DNA of 64,000 nucleotides from UBA8106 sp964569695 (GTDB lineage: Bacteria > Acidobacteriota > Vicinamibacteria > Vicinamibacterales > UBA823), in contig CAZMUA010000007.1 of NCBI GenBank assembly GCA_964569695.1, forward strand, positions 1 through 64,000. Reading direction: 5' to 3'. Made by a program: the position numbers and the translations under genes. Under the pieces are notes generated by a model that was not told the origin of the DNA, ran no database searches, and saw nothing but the letters and a program-made list of their open reading frames with translations. Positions 28,275-37,300 of the stretch are shown one piece after another; the stretch's first letter is position 1, and each line of letters opens with the position of its first letter.

Positions 28275-29825
28275 TTACCAACACCGACTCCACACGAAAT
28301 AACGACGTAACCACCGCTTTAACCTCGGGGTAATCAAACTTCGCCGATAAGCATCGCCTGCTTTCCGTAGAGCTTCAATCTGCGTCGGATATGGATGGAT
28401 GGTATTTGAGATATCTGACAACGTACCGTGTTGACTGATCGCATACGTAGCTTCGCCAATCATCTCATTCGCGTGTGTTGCTACAATCGTACAACCCAAT
28501 AATCGACCGCGTTCGTGATGTACACGCACAAAACCATCCGTCATTTCGTCCAGAACTGCTCGATCCACTTCGGCAAGAGGCACCGTTAGAGATTCTACAC
28601 GGTAGCCACGCGCACTTGCCTCTTCACTATTAAGACCCACATGGGCGATTTCGGGATCGGTATAAGTGCACCATGGAATTACCAGCGTACTGACTTTCTT
28701 TCGACCATAAAACAGAGCGTTTTGAATTGCTACGCGAGCCATGGCATCAGCAACATGTGTAAATCGAGATGTCGAGCAAACATCTCCAGCTGCGTAAATG
28801 CGTCGATTCGTTGTTCGCAACTGATCGTTAACTACAACTCCTGACTCGCCATGAACAACGCCTGCAGCCTTGAGATTGAGATTTTCAATATTCGGTTCCC
28901 TGCCACCCGCAATTAAGAATTGATCGCCACACGCTTCTTTGGATATTCCAGATTGCTGAAAGTGAACCCGTATCTCGCCGCCGTGATGCACGACCTTCTG
29001 TATTGCCGCGTTAAGTTTAAATTGCACGCCATCCGTACTAAGCTGGCGCTGAATAAGGGCAGCCGCATCACGATCCTCACGAGGCAGTACTTGTTCCGCC
29101 ATATCTAGAACCGTGACCTGACTTCCAAATCGCGCAAAAGCTTGAGCCATCTCGCAACCCACTGGTCCGGCTCCGAGGACAAGGAGACGGTCCGGAAGAT
29201 CGGTCAACCAGAATAGATTCTTATTTGTTAAGAATCGGGTCTCGGTGAGGCCTGGAATTTCAGGAATCCGTGGCCGACTGCCTGTGGCTATGATGGCACG
29301 CCTGAAGTGCAAACTTTGATTTTGAACCTGGACGGTCGAACGACCCGTAAATTCGGCATCTCCCAGAAACACGTCCACTCCGAGAGTAGCCAATCGACTC
29401 ACAGAATCATGTTGACTTAGGTCAGAACGACGGAGCCGCATACGTTCCATAATGCGACCAAAGTTGACGGTCGACCCATCCGTATCAACGCCCAATGCCT
29501 TGGCACTTCGCAATTCCCCGAGGAGTTTCGCAGATCGCAAAAGAGCCTTAGAGGGCACACATCCTGCATTTAAGCAATCCCCACCAAACAAACTTTTTTC
29601 GATCAGTGCCACCCGTGCCCCAAGACTCGCTGCAGCGACTGCACTTACTAAACCGGCCGTTCCAGCTCCGAGAACACATAGATCGTATCGGCCATTCCCG
29701 ACAGGGTTTGACCAGTCTGGCGGGCGCACGTGAGACAGAAGGTTTTGATTCGCTTGGTCGAGTGGCTGAATCAAGGATTCTGGTAACACCGATTTAGCTG
29801 GAAAGGGCGTGCTCATACCATTCAC
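28275..29825 (-). CDS. FAD/NAD(P) disulfide oxidoreductase, mercuric-reductase-like
   Basis: 516 residues. A pyridine-nucleotide disulfide oxidoreductase: FAD site GAGTAGLVSAVAAASLGARV, redox-active pair GGDCLNAGCVPSKALL, NAD(P)-binding LGAGPVGCEMAQAF, second FAD motif RIYAAGDVC, and a C-terminal dimerisation domain with NTIHPYPTQIEALR. The ~45-residue N-terminal extension has no heavy-metal-binding domain, and the C-terminal vicinal cysteines of true MerA are absent, so mercury reduction is not supported. Related proteins are often annotated mercuric reductase by similarity. It is the last gene after the SET-hydrolase-glycosyltransferase series, 20 bp after the glycosyltransferase. Confidence 0.88.
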   Translation of the reverse strand: MNGMSTPFPAKSVLPESLIQPLDQANQNLLSHVRPPDWSNPVGNGRYDLCVLGAGTAGLVSAVAAASLGARVALIEKSLFGGDCLNAGCVPSKALLRSAKLLGELRSAKALGVDTDGSTVNFGRIMERMRLRRSDLSQHDSVSRLATLGVDVFLGDAEFTGRSTVQVQNQSLHFRRAIIATGSRPRIPEIPGLTETRFLTNKNLFWLTDLPDRLLVLGAGPVGCEMAQAFARFGSQVTVLDMAEQVLPREDRDAAALIQRQLSTDGVQFKLNAAIQKVVHHGGEIRVHFQQSGISKEACGDQFLIAGGREPNIENLNLKAAGVVHGESGVVVNDQLRTTNRRIYAAGDVCSTSRFTHVADAMARVAIQNALFYGRKKVSTLVIPWCTYTDPEIAHVGLNSEEASARGYRVESLTVPLAEVDRAVLDEMTDGFVRVHHERGRLLGCTIVATHANEMIGEATYAISQHGTLSDISNTIHPYPTQIEALRKAGDAYRRSLITPRLKRWLRRYFVWSRCW

Positions 29826-29845
29826 AAAGTATCAGATTGCTCCAA

Positions 29846-30562
29846 TTAGCTGGGCGAGCCTGAGGCGGATTTGTAATATACACGCGCTAGCCACTCAGCA
29901 TCTACTCCCAAGAAAAATGCAAACAACAACAGTACGTTCTGAGCACTACGCCGACACCATCCATCTTTCTGCCAACGTCTAGATGACACCTGAATAGGTA
30001 GCTGTGATTTAAATAACCGACCTCGACGCCTTAGCTGAATGACTAGGTCTACATCCTCCATAAGCGGAAGAATCCGATAACCATGAATCGCGTTAAATAC
30101 ATCCCGACGCGCAAAAAGACCCTGATCACCATATGGAAGATTTAACCATGCCACACGCCTAGCTACTCCCCACTCAACCAGGCGAGCACGCCAATCAATC
30201 GTCTGGAGTTTAAACCGGTAGCAGCCGCCAACATACTGTCTGTTCGCATTGGCTTTTAGAATTTCGGTATCCCAACCGACGCTTAATCGGCAATCCGCAT
30301 GCAGAAACAGTAACCAGTCACCAGATGCCAACCGTGCACCATGGTTCATTTGACGGGCCCGTCCTGGACGTGTCCTAGTCCAGCAGACCCAAGGATAGGC
30401 ACCTTTCAAAGCCTCAATCGAGGAATCGGCATCTGCACCATCGACAACAATAATCTCTATGGAGCCTTGATTGATCATCTCCAGTGAAATTGTAGAAAGA
30501 AGTCCCTCAAGTTGTTCTGTATCGTGTAAAACCGGCACGACGACACTGATAGTCGAAAGCAA
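29846..30562 (-). CDS. Family 2 glycosyltransferase (TIGR04283-like)
   Basis: 238 residues from a TTG start two bases after the hydrolase stop. GT-A fold: ISVVVPVLHDTEQLEGLL at the N-terminus, VVDGADADSS, SGDWLLFLHADCRLS (metal/nucleotide-binding acidic residues), then YGDQGLFARRDVFNAIHGY and LMEDVDLVIQLRRRG. This pattern matches the family called radical-SAM/selenobacteriocin-associated transferase 2, whose acceptor is unknown. Here no radical SAM gene is adjacent. It forms an operon with the hydrolase upstream and the flavoprotein downstream. Confidence 0.85.
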   Translation of the reverse strand: MLSTISVVVPVLHDTEQLEGLLSTISLEMINQGSIEIIVVDGADADSSIEALKGAYPWVCWTRTRPGRARQMNHGARLASGDWLLFLHADCRLSVGWDTEILKANANRQYVGGCYRFKLQTIDWRARLVEWGVARRVAWLNLPYGDQGLFARRDVFNAIHGYRILPLMEDVDLVIQLRRRGRLFKSQLPIQVSSRRWQKDGWCRRSAQNVLLLFAFFLGVDAEWLARVYYKSASGSPS

Positions 30563-30564
30563 TA

Positions 30565-31266
30565 TTAAGACTCTATGCTCAAAAAGGTAGTCAACTCAGA
30601 CCAAATAAACTCCAAGCTATTTAGAAGCTGGTGTCCATCATCCAACCAATGCACTTGTGCATTCGATCGCTCAGTCGCAAAACGTGCGACAACTTTCGGA
30701 TCGACGACATCATCGTGTTTTCCTTGAAAAATCATGATCGGCTTATTAACCTGGACCGCAAATGAATCATACCGGCTCGCATCACTATAAAGTTCGTAAT
30801 GCACGGGTCTCATTTCACCGAAGGCATGATGAAACACTTGAAGATGACCACTCTGTTGCCAACGTTCAAATTCCCCCGCATCAAGACCAGGCATTTGATT
30901 CTTGCCAAAATCGAATGCCGGCGCCAACAACACCAAGCGTTCAATTCGAGAACTGTCAAGGTCTTGACGGGCCGACTTTAAACCACCTTGAGAGGCTGTT
31001 CCGGCCAAGTGTAACGCTACAAAAGCACCCAGACTAGACCCAATAAGACTCACAGGACCAGCCGGCAGAGCCTGTATAGAACGAGCAACTCTGTCAATCA
31101 TTCTAGAGACGGTAAGCGTTGAAAAATCAGGGGCGTTTAAATCTGGACAGTGCAACGTCACATCGTGTGGCTGCAACCGATCGGCAAGCCACCTCGCCTT
31201 CGCCGACTTTTCGGACGACGCGAAACCGTGGAGATAGACACAGTGCTTCACAGTTTTGTCGTGCAT
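30565..31266 (-). CDS. YqiA-like alpha/beta hydrolase
   Basis: 233 residues. An alpha/beta hydrolase of the small esterase type: N-terminal YLHGFASSEKSAKA with the oxyanion HGF, nucleophile elbow LIGSSLGAF (GxSxG), acid in GKHDDVVDP, and catalytic histidine in DDGHQLLNS. It probably hydrolyses esters or thioesters in the cytoplasm; there is no signal peptide. The start overlaps the SET gene by 19 bp and the stop is two bases from the glycosyltransferase start, so the three are co-translated. Confidence 0.86.
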   Translation of the reverse strand: MHDKTVKHCVYLHGFASSEKSAKARWLADRLQPHDVTLHCPDLNAPDFSTLTVSRMIDRVARSIQALPAGPVSLIGSSLGAFVALHLAGTASQGGLKSARQDLDSSRIERLVLLAPAFDFGKNQMPGLDAGEFERWQQSGHLQVFHHAFGEMRPVHYELYSDASRYDSFAVQVNKPIMIFQGKHDDVVDPKVVARFATERSNAQVHWLDDGHQLLNSLEFIWSELTTFLSIES

Positions 31267-31664
31267 CCTGGCTTACAGCGACACGGCATCGTTTTGTCAC
31301 CATCCGTAGAATAGTCGTACGATAATTCCTCTCCACGCTTAATATTACGGGCTGCTCGAATCCAAATTGTGTGTCCGACGATTTGAACGTAGCAATTCGG
31401 CTTACAACTATGATTTATAAACCTCGCGGTGTTACCTCCGACTGCAGCATCACGAACCCAGAAATTATTAATCTTGAAGCACCAAATGTGACCCCGGCTA
31501 AGGTAGCGATCCTCTCGAACAGCGCTTTGTTTGTGTGTGATTTTCTCACCGTCATAGTCAATGATTCGTTTATTCTTGTTAATGGGAGCAGTGGCGAACA
31601 CTCCCCAACCGTGAATCTTTGACCGTCGTCTTTCAAATATTGGTTTTATCTTTGTTTTTGCCAT
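31248..31664 (-). CDS. SET-domain protein (lysine methyltransferase-like)
   Basis: 138 residues, essentially a stand-alone SET domain. KIHGWGVFATAPI carries the SAM-binding G-x-G region. RFINHSCKPNC (81-91) forms the pseudoknot with the conserved NHSC, and GEELSYDY (111-118) supplies the catalytic tyrosine region. A post-SET-like cysteine group C128-R-C130-x3-C134 probably binds zinc together with C91. SET enzymes methylate lysine side chains; bacterial examples target ribosomal or nucleoid proteins in a few studied cases. The N-terminus is basic. It heads the operon with the hydrolase and glycosyltransferase. Target unknown. Confidence 0.9.
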   Translation of the reverse strand: MAKTKIKPIFERRRSKIHGWGVFATAPINKNKRIIDYDGEKITHKQSAVREDRYLSRGHIWCFKINNFWVRDAAVGGNTARFINHSCKPNCYVQIVGHTIWIRAARNIKRGEELSYDYSTDGDKTMPCRCKPGCTTKL

Positions 31665-31696
31665 AGCACCTTTGATTTTTGCATTAATTCTTCAAC

Positions 31697-31712
31697 TTGA
31701 AAATCTTTTCAA
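31697..31712. promoter_or_regulatory. Inverted repeat upstream of the SET-domain gene
   Basis: TTGAAAA and TTTTCAA form perfect seven-base arms around a two-base centre, 33 bp upstream of the SET gene start. On the minus strand the left arm TTGAAA could also act as a -35 box with AATTAA 17 bases further on. It could be an operator overlapping the promoter. AT-rich arms of this length can occur by chance. Confidence 0.3.
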
Positions 31713-31848
31713 CACAAAAAGACAGCCGTGCGTTCATGAAATAAACGATCGCTCCCATGTGACGCATCTTACAGTCATTCTGTCTTGCGTAACCTTACAT
31801 CACAGCTACTTGGATATTACGATAATCGTTGCTTCTTTACGATACGCG

Positions 31849-34800
31849 TTAATGAAAATCATGGGAAGCGATCTCTGGCCAGTCACCTGCAAGCCTCTGT
31901 ATTCGCTCTGCCTTGATCGACACAACCCTTTCTTGAATCTGTAGTGTTCCTTCCACCATCAAAAACGATTCCTTTGTAATCACAACACATTCTGATGCAA
32001 ACAAATCTGGTCGAATGATGACGTTGGCAAGACCTGTTTCATCCTCTAAAGTCAAAAAGACAAATCCCTTGGCTGTGCTAGGGCGCTGTCGTGTGACAAC
32101 TGCGCCAGTTACACACACACAGCAACCATGACCAGCCTTTGGCAGATCGCGCGCAAACGTCACACCACGCCTTACTAATTCGTCACGCCGAAATGCCATC
32201 GGATGTGGACCTAATGTTAGCCCTGTACCGATGTAATCGGCCACAACACATTCCATCGGCGTCATGGACGAAAGCGGACTTGTACTGTCTATTTCTTGAT
32301 TTACACTTTCTGATTTTTGAAAGAGTTTTCCTGCTGGTCGAATCGCCTGCTCAACTTGCCACAATGCAGCCCGTCGATCGTGCCCGAATTCACTAAGTGC
32401 CCCGATCTGAGCCAGAGCTACCAGCTCATTTCGCCAAATCTTGGTTCGCGCAACCAAATCATCAATTGAATTGAAACGCGCATTACAGACAGGCAACCTC
32501 TTCTGGCTATGACGCGCGGACTGTATTAATTGGCCAACAGATTCACGTAGCCCTAACACATACCTTAAACCAAGACGGATCACTCCTTCTTTTTCAACCG
32601 TGCACAACCAGTCAGAACGTTGGACATTGATCTCCTGAAATTTGATACCTCGCCGCTGTGCATCTCTAATTAAGGTCGCCGGATGATAAAAACCCATCGG
32701 TTGATTGTTTAACAAAGCAACGTAAAAGACTGTTGAAAAATGCACTTTCAAATACGCACTGGCGTAGACCAATAACGCAAAGCTGGCCGCGTGAGATTCT
32801 GGAAACCCGTACATCGCGAACGAAGTAATCGACCTTACAATTTCATCGGCCGCCTTATCAGTAATTCCCTGCCGCGCCATGCCCACACGTAAACGGTTTT
32901 CAATTTGTTCCATTTTCTGATTCGAACGCTTGAATCCAAATGCTCGACGTAACTCTTCAGCTTCCCCTCCTGAAAATCCGGCGGCTACCATAGCTATTCG
33001 CAGTAACTGCTCCTGAAACAACGGGACCCCCAACGTACGCCTCAGAATCGGCTCAAGAGCTGGATGTGCATAAACTACCGGTGCTTGACCCGAACGACGT
33101 TTCAAGTATGGATGCACCATCTTTCCTACGATCGGACCAGGACGAATCAATGCCACTTCGACCACCAAATCGTAGAAACATACTGGCCGCAGACGAGGCA
33201 ATGTAGCCATCTGCGCCCTTGATTCAACCTGAAACACGCCAATGGTGTCTGCCTTCTGTAACATTTGATAAACATCCGGATCATCCTGAGGAAGATGTCC
33301 AAGATCTAACACTGGCCGCTTGCGGGGTATCACTTCCTGTTCCTCATCTTTCAGCGCTGACTTATTAACCATTCCAATCGCATCCTGCAACACGGCCATC
33401 ATGCCGAGACCAAGTAAATCCACTTTAATGATGCCCATGTCAGCACAGTCATCCTTATCCCACTGAATTACGACACGCCCTGGCATACTCGCTGGCTCAA
33501 GTGGAACAACTTCGTCTAGACGTCCTCGGCAGAGCACCATACCACCGGAATGCTGTCCAAGATGTCGAGGCAGATGCTGGATTTGTTGCCATAACTCGAC
33601 ACATTTCCGAACACGTAAATCCTTATTGACGGATTTTGCATCATTTAAATAGCTAGCAAGTGCACCTGGGGAATCAGTCCATGCAAACTTTCCCATCGTC
33701 TTCGACAATCGATTGATCCGATTCGCATCAATACCCAACACCTTTCCAACCTCCCGCATAGCGCTCCGTCCTCGGTACGTAATGACATTCGCTGTCATGG
33801 CAGCGCCTGCTTGTCCGTACCGTTCATAGACGTACTGAATGACTTGCTCACGCCGTTCTCCACTTGGCAAATCAAGATCAATGTCAGGCCATTCCCCTCG
33901 CTCCTCTGACAGAAATCGCTCAAACAGCAAATCCATACCAACTGGATCCACTGCCGTTATGCCTAGGCTGTAACAAACGGCACTGTTCGCTGCAGATCCT
34001 CGTCCCTGCACCAAAATATCGTGTCGGCGACAAAAATTAACGAGATCCCAAACGATGAGGAAATAGCCGGCTAAATCGAGCTTCTCGATTAATGCTAGTT
34101 CACGCGCAATCTGTTGACGTGCGCGCTCGTGGTACGGTTGATATCGTTCGCGTGCACCAATTTCCGTCACTTTTCTTAGGAACGACCCCATGCAGTCGCC
34201 ATTCGGTACTGGATACACAGGAAATCGATATTCGAGATCGTTCATCGAGTACTGTAGACGACCTGCTAATTCCTCGGTTGAACGAAGCGCGCCGGGTAGA
34301 TCACGGAATAATCGTTCCATGGCATCCGGCGATTTGAGGTATCGCTCAGAATTTCGCGTAAGTCGACGTCCAGCACGATCAAGTGTTGTTTTGTACCGTA
34401 CACAAGTCAGCACATCATGGAGCAGACGATCGCCTACTGTCGCAAATCGTACGCCATTTGTGGCTATTACCGGTGCACGGTACGCTGAGGCCAGGTCTAT
34501 CAATAATCGGTTCTGAGATTCTTCGTCTCGCAACAAATGACGCTGTACTTCAACATAAACGTTACTCCTTCCAAAGATCCCCAAGAGCCGGTTAAAAATT
34601 TCATCTACATCAGTTTGATAGCCGGTAAATATTGACTGACCTGCTAGTGCTACGAGCCCCTCCGTTGAACCCTCAAAATCGTCAAGTGTTAGCGCACCCT
34701 TTCCCTTCGGTGATCGCAACTTCATTCGAGTCACGAGTTGACAAAGATGGCGATATCCCTTTTTGGACTCAACCAGTACCGGAAGTCGCCGCATCAGTGG

Positions 34801-35052
34801 CGTTGAACGTTTCTTGTTCGCCTGTGAACCTTTTACCCCATCCGTCCTAATCGTAAGTTCGCACCCAATGATCGGCCGAATACCGGCTGTCATGGCTGCC
34901 TTATGAAACCTCGGTACCCCATAAACACCATCCCTGTCGAGTAATGCCAAAGCTGAATATCCTAGTGCAGCAGCTCGTTCGACGAGAGCCTCTGGCGTCG
35001 ACGCACCGTCAAGAAACGAAAAGGCGGAAGCAGCATGTAACTCCAAGTACAT
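31849..35052 (-). CDS. dnaE2: Error-prone DNA polymerase DnaE2
   Basis: 1067 residues from the ATG at 35052, which overlaps the imuB stop as TGATG; a longer frame opening at 35079 lies within imuB. It is a C-family polymerase alpha subunit: an N-terminal PHP domain (LHAASAFSFLDGAS), the palm with PDIDLDLP carrying two catalytic aspartates, then YGQAGAAMTANVITY and HLGQHSGGMVLC, and a C-terminal OB fold (VCVTGAVVTRQRPSTAKGFVFLTLEDETG, read in parts). DnaE2 performs translesion synthesis with ImuA and ImuB and causes damage-induced mutation. It lacks the replicative C-terminal tau-binding tail, as expected for this paralogue. Confidence 0.96.
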   Translation of the reverse strand: MYLELHAASAFSFLDGASTPEALVERAAALGYSALALLDRDGVYGVPRFHKAAMTAGIRPIIGCELTIRTDGVKGSQANKKRSTPLMRRLPVLVESKKGYRHLCQLVTRMKLRSPKGKGALTLDDFEGSTEGLVALAGQSIFTGYQTDVDEIFNRLLGIFGRSNVYVEVQRHLLRDEESQNRLLIDLASAYRAPVIATNGVRFATVGDRLLHDVLTCVRYKTTLDRAGRRLTRNSERYLKSPDAMERLFRDLPGALRSTEELAGRLQYSMNDLEYRFPVYPVPNGDCMGSFLRKVTEIGARERYQPYHERARQQIARELALIEKLDLAGYFLIVWDLVNFCRRHDILVQGRGSAANSAVCYSLGITAVDPVGMDLLFERFLSEERGEWPDIDLDLPSGERREQVIQYVYERYGQAGAAMTANVITYRGRSAMREVGKVLGIDANRINRLSKTMGKFAWTDSPGALASYLNDAKSVNKDLRVRKCVELWQQIQHLPRHLGQHSGGMVLCRGRLDEVVPLEPASMPGRVVIQWDKDDCADMGIIKVDLLGLGMMAVLQDAIGMVNKSALKDEEQEVIPRKRPVLDLGHLPQDDPDVYQMLQKADTIGVFQVESRAQMATLPRLRPVCFYDLVVEVALIRPGPIVGKMVHPYLKRRSGQAPVVYAHPALEPILRRTLGVPLFQEQLLRIAMVAAGFSGGEAEELRRAFGFKRSNQKMEQIENRLRVGMARQGITDKAADEIVRSITSFAMYGFPESHAASFALLVYASAYLKVHFSTVFYVALLNNQPMGFYHPATLIRDAQRRGIKFQEINVQRSDWLCTVEKEGVIRLGLRYVLGLRESVGQLIQSARHSQKRLPVCNARFNSIDDLVARTKIWRNELVALAQIGALSEFGHDRRAALWQVEQAIRPAGKLFQKSESVNQEIDSTSPLSSMTPMECVVADYIGTGLTLGPHPMAFRRDELVRRGVTFARDLPKAGHGCCVCVTGAVVTRQRPSTAKGFVFLTLEDETGLANVIIRPDLFASECVVITKESFLMVEGTLQIQERVVSIKAERIQRLAGDWPEIASHDFH

Positions 35053-36470
35053 CAGTCCATCATTCCTGACACAAACCAAGCCTTGAGCGCGCGGTCTCGA
35101 TAAATCCGATAGACTCCACCACTACTTAAAGCAACGTCCCATTCGTCATAACTCCAAAAGCCATCTACTGATTGGTGTTTCGAAGCAGATTCTCTCGACA
35201 TCCACCAATGACCAGACGAACGCCATGGACCCGCACACCCAACAATTGATCGATTGCCAATACCATCACCTGCTGAAATTTGAACCGGGCGTCCACAATC
35301 GGTCATCACACGAGCTGCTACGGGACAACGAAACCTTCTGAGACCAACAAGTGGTAACTTCATTACTACAGACGATTGGATACGGGCATTATTCGGATTA
35401 AAAGTCTGCATATCGAAAGCACCAGGACGATGTGAATCAACCAAGATGGGTGCACCGCATTTCCCTTTACCCATCAACGTTGTCAGGCGTGCTAATAGTG
35501 TCGACAACTGCTCAGGTGACGGAAAGGCTCGTCTGAGTAACGAAAACTGAACCACACGTGCAGGACCTGGAGTTACGCTTACGATGATTCGATCAATACC
35601 TGCGGAAGGTGGATGAGTTTCCAGATCAAGCAATAAGAGCGTTTGCAGCACCTGTGGATCGCGAATTGGGGTAGGCAACTGCAACGTCCGTGTGTGATAA
35701 ACGCGTGTGACCAGCCAGCACTGTACGGTCAGCGCAGCCGCAGCAACGTTGCACTGCGCAAGTTTTTTCATTAATCGCTCAAGCACTTGGCCAATTACGA
35801 AGGCCAGCGGCGCAAATTCTTCAATGGGCCATTCGAAGTCATGGATTTCTTCGAACTGCAAATCATCTGGTACCGACATAAGTGGCCATACATCTTCGCC
35901 ACGAGCGCACCGCTGCCAAGCCTCACCGTCAACTCCTAATCGCGCAAATAACTCGTCGCATGGTAGCGCTGTCAGATCTCCGAGCGTCGAGAGTCCCCAG
36001 CGGCGAAAAGCACGAAATGCTTCGCTTCCAGCATGCTGAAACACCTCACGTTTACGCGATGAGTAGAACGAGGGCTCAGTCAATTCTGAGGTGTTGGTTT
36101 CAGAAAAGACACTCTCTAAAACCGTTAATGGCAATAAAGCGAGTGCCTCCTTTTCGTGTCCAGGATTGGTTACGGTAAGAGCTTTAGAACCACCATAGGC
36201 CAACAACACGGAAGCAGTTCGCGTTGTTGCAAGCGCAACTCGGCAATCAATGCCTCGTTGGATCGCCATGCGACGTACGGTACTTCCAACTGCACGAAAA
36301 TCGCCCCACAGACCACGTAACCCATTCGCATCCAGGACAACCGTCGTTTGATTAAAAATTGTAAAGTGTGGAGAGCATGCACGAGCTAGTTCAACGAGAT
36401 CGTTGCATTGCTTGGTACTAGGTAGTCGCTGTTTGCCATTGGACAGCAGTATGTGCACACCCACGAACAT
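35052..36470 (-). CDS. imuB: ImuB, Y-family-like mutasome protein (short N-terminus)
   Basis: 472 residues. ImuB is a catalytically inactive Y-family polymerase homologue that bridges the beta clamp, ImuA and DnaE2. Recognisable parts are FTIFNQTTVVLDANGLRGLWGDF, FRRWGLSTLGDLTALPCDELFARLG (helix-hairpin-helix), a little-finger region, and a C-terminal segment ending RIYRDRALKAWFVSGMMD. The N-terminal ~70-80 residues of other ImuB proteins (the first palm strands) appear to be missing, and only 12 bp separate it from imuA, so no upstream extension fits. It is translationally coupled to dnaE2. Confidence 0.88.
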   Translation of the reverse strand: MFVGVHILLSNGKQRLPSTKQCNDLVELARACSPHFTIFNQTTVVLDANGLRGLWGDFRAVGSTVRRMAIQRGIDCRVALATTRTASVLLAYGGSKALTVTNPGHEKEALALLPLTVLESVFSETNTSELTEPSFYSSRKREVFQHAGSEAFRAFRRWGLSTLGDLTALPCDELFARLGVDGEAWQRCARGEDVWPLMSVPDDLQFEEIHDFEWPIEEFAPLAFVIGQVLERLMKKLAQCNVAAAALTVQCWLVTRVYHTRTLQLPTPIRDPQVLQTLLLLDLETHPPSAGIDRIIVSVTPGPARVVQFSLLRRAFPSPEQLSTLLARLTTLMGKGKCGAPILVDSHRPGAFDMQTFNPNNARIQSSVVMKLPLVGLRRFRCPVAARVMTDCGRPVQISAGDGIGNRSIVGCAGPWRSSGHWWMSRESASKHQSVDGFWSYDEWDVALSSGGVYRIYRDRALKAWFVSGMMD

Positions 36471-36482
36471 GATTCATGCAAA

Positions 36483-37247
36483 TCAGAAATTAGAAATATG
36501 CGAATAGACAGGCATGGACGCGAACATCTGACAATGCCGGCCCTCTTGAGGGAAACGTGTACCAATCACGCGAACAACAATATCGAAACCATGCAACAAC
36601 GCACTGTGGGTTGATTTACACGACCATCGAGTAGCCTTTTTTCTGGATTCCAAGCGCAGCGTCACTCCAGCAACACTTCTGGCAATTGATCGATCGCCTA
36701 TTAATAAGTACGCTGTCGGTTGATCTTTTACCGCGTGCGTTAATCGTTTCCATGTTGTGAACGGAATCCGGCGGAATACACGTTCTGGTAAATCAACAAG
36801 GTCGAAAGCAACTACTCCGAACCCACCGGCGTGCACAAGACATTCCAATGCCTTAAGCGAGCGACTCACGATGTGCGACATTGGTTCATTGCTATCTGCA
36901 CCCCCTCGAATCCAGAGAAAGCGTGAAAAGTCGATGCCAGCCTCCGCACCGGATTCCGGATCAAAAGTGTCGAACGTGTCAATAAGTGCAACAAGCTCAC
37001 CACGGTTCGTAGCTGCGGCAAATACCGCATGCATTACACTCATCCGACCAGTCGAATGAGCCCCAACAATCTCCGAGAGATGCCCCCTCGGGAGACCTCC
37101 ACCAAGTTCCGTATCGAGCCTTGCAATTTCCGTTGAAGCTAGGGAAACATCGAATGGATCTTTATCGTAAGTATCTGAAAAAAAAGTGTTTCCAAGATTT
37201 TTTTCCTGAAGAAGGCTTTCAAGGTCTGTTTTGGTTAAGATAGACAT
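36483..37247 (-). CDS. imuA: ImuA, RecA-like mutasome protein
   Basis: 254 residues. A RecA/SulA-like protein that works with ImuB and DnaE2 in damage tolerance. It has the opening ARLDTELGGGLPRGHLSEIVG. Where RecA has its Walker A loop this protein reads GAHSTGRMS, without the lysine, and ALIDTFDTFDPESG follows as in RecA's YIDAEHALD region. ATP hydrolysis is therefore doubtful, consistent with the regulatory role reported for ImuA homologues. It is the first gene of the imuA-imuB-dnaE2 operon. Its promoter is embedded in an inverted repeat. Confidence 0.88.
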   Translation of the reverse strand: MSILTKTDLESLLQEKNLGNTFFSDTYDKDPFDVSLASTEIARLDTELGGGLPRGHLSEIVGAHSTGRMSVMHAVFAAATNRGELVALIDTFDTFDPESGAEAGIDFSRFLWIRGGADSNEPMSHIVSRSLKALECLVHAGGFGVVAFDLVDLPERVFRRIPFTTWKRLTHAVKDQPTAYLLIGDRSIARSVAGVTLRLESRKKATRWSCKSTHSALLHGFDIVVRVIGTRFPQEGRHCQMFASMPVYSHISNF

Positions 37248-37255
37248 TCGTTTTT

Positions 37256-37300
37256 TATTCGCCTATCGGAATAATACTATACCGAGGTGAATAAGTGCAA
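37256..37300 (-). promoter_or_regulatory. Promoter/operator of imuA-imuB-dnaE2 (possible SOS-type site)
   Basis: On the minus strand TTGCAC (37295-37300) and TATTAT (37271-37276) are spaced by 18 bases, a plausible sigma-70-type promoter 24 bp upstream of the imuA ATG. It sits in an imperfect inverted repeat: left arm TATTCACC-TCGG (37282-37293) against right arm CCGA-TA-GGCGAATA (37256-37269), which flank the -10 box. These operons are usually LexA-controlled, so this is a candidate LexA-like operator, but I cannot match it to a known acidobacterial box. Confidence 0.5.

Noticed and set aside
28275..29825. True mercuric reductase (MerA)
   Set aside because: No heavy-metal-binding N-terminal domain, no C-terminal vicinal cysteines and no other mer genes.
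32139..34850. Several plus-strand frames of 60-110 codons inside dnaE2
   Set aside because: They lie wholly inside a strongly supported coding gene on the other strand, with no ribosome sites or recognisable products.
37275..37284. Shared TACTATACCG between the imuA promoter and the tetR palindrome
   Set aside because: A ten-base match covering a -10-like element; only half of the palindrome is present at imuA, so chance is a sufficient explanation.
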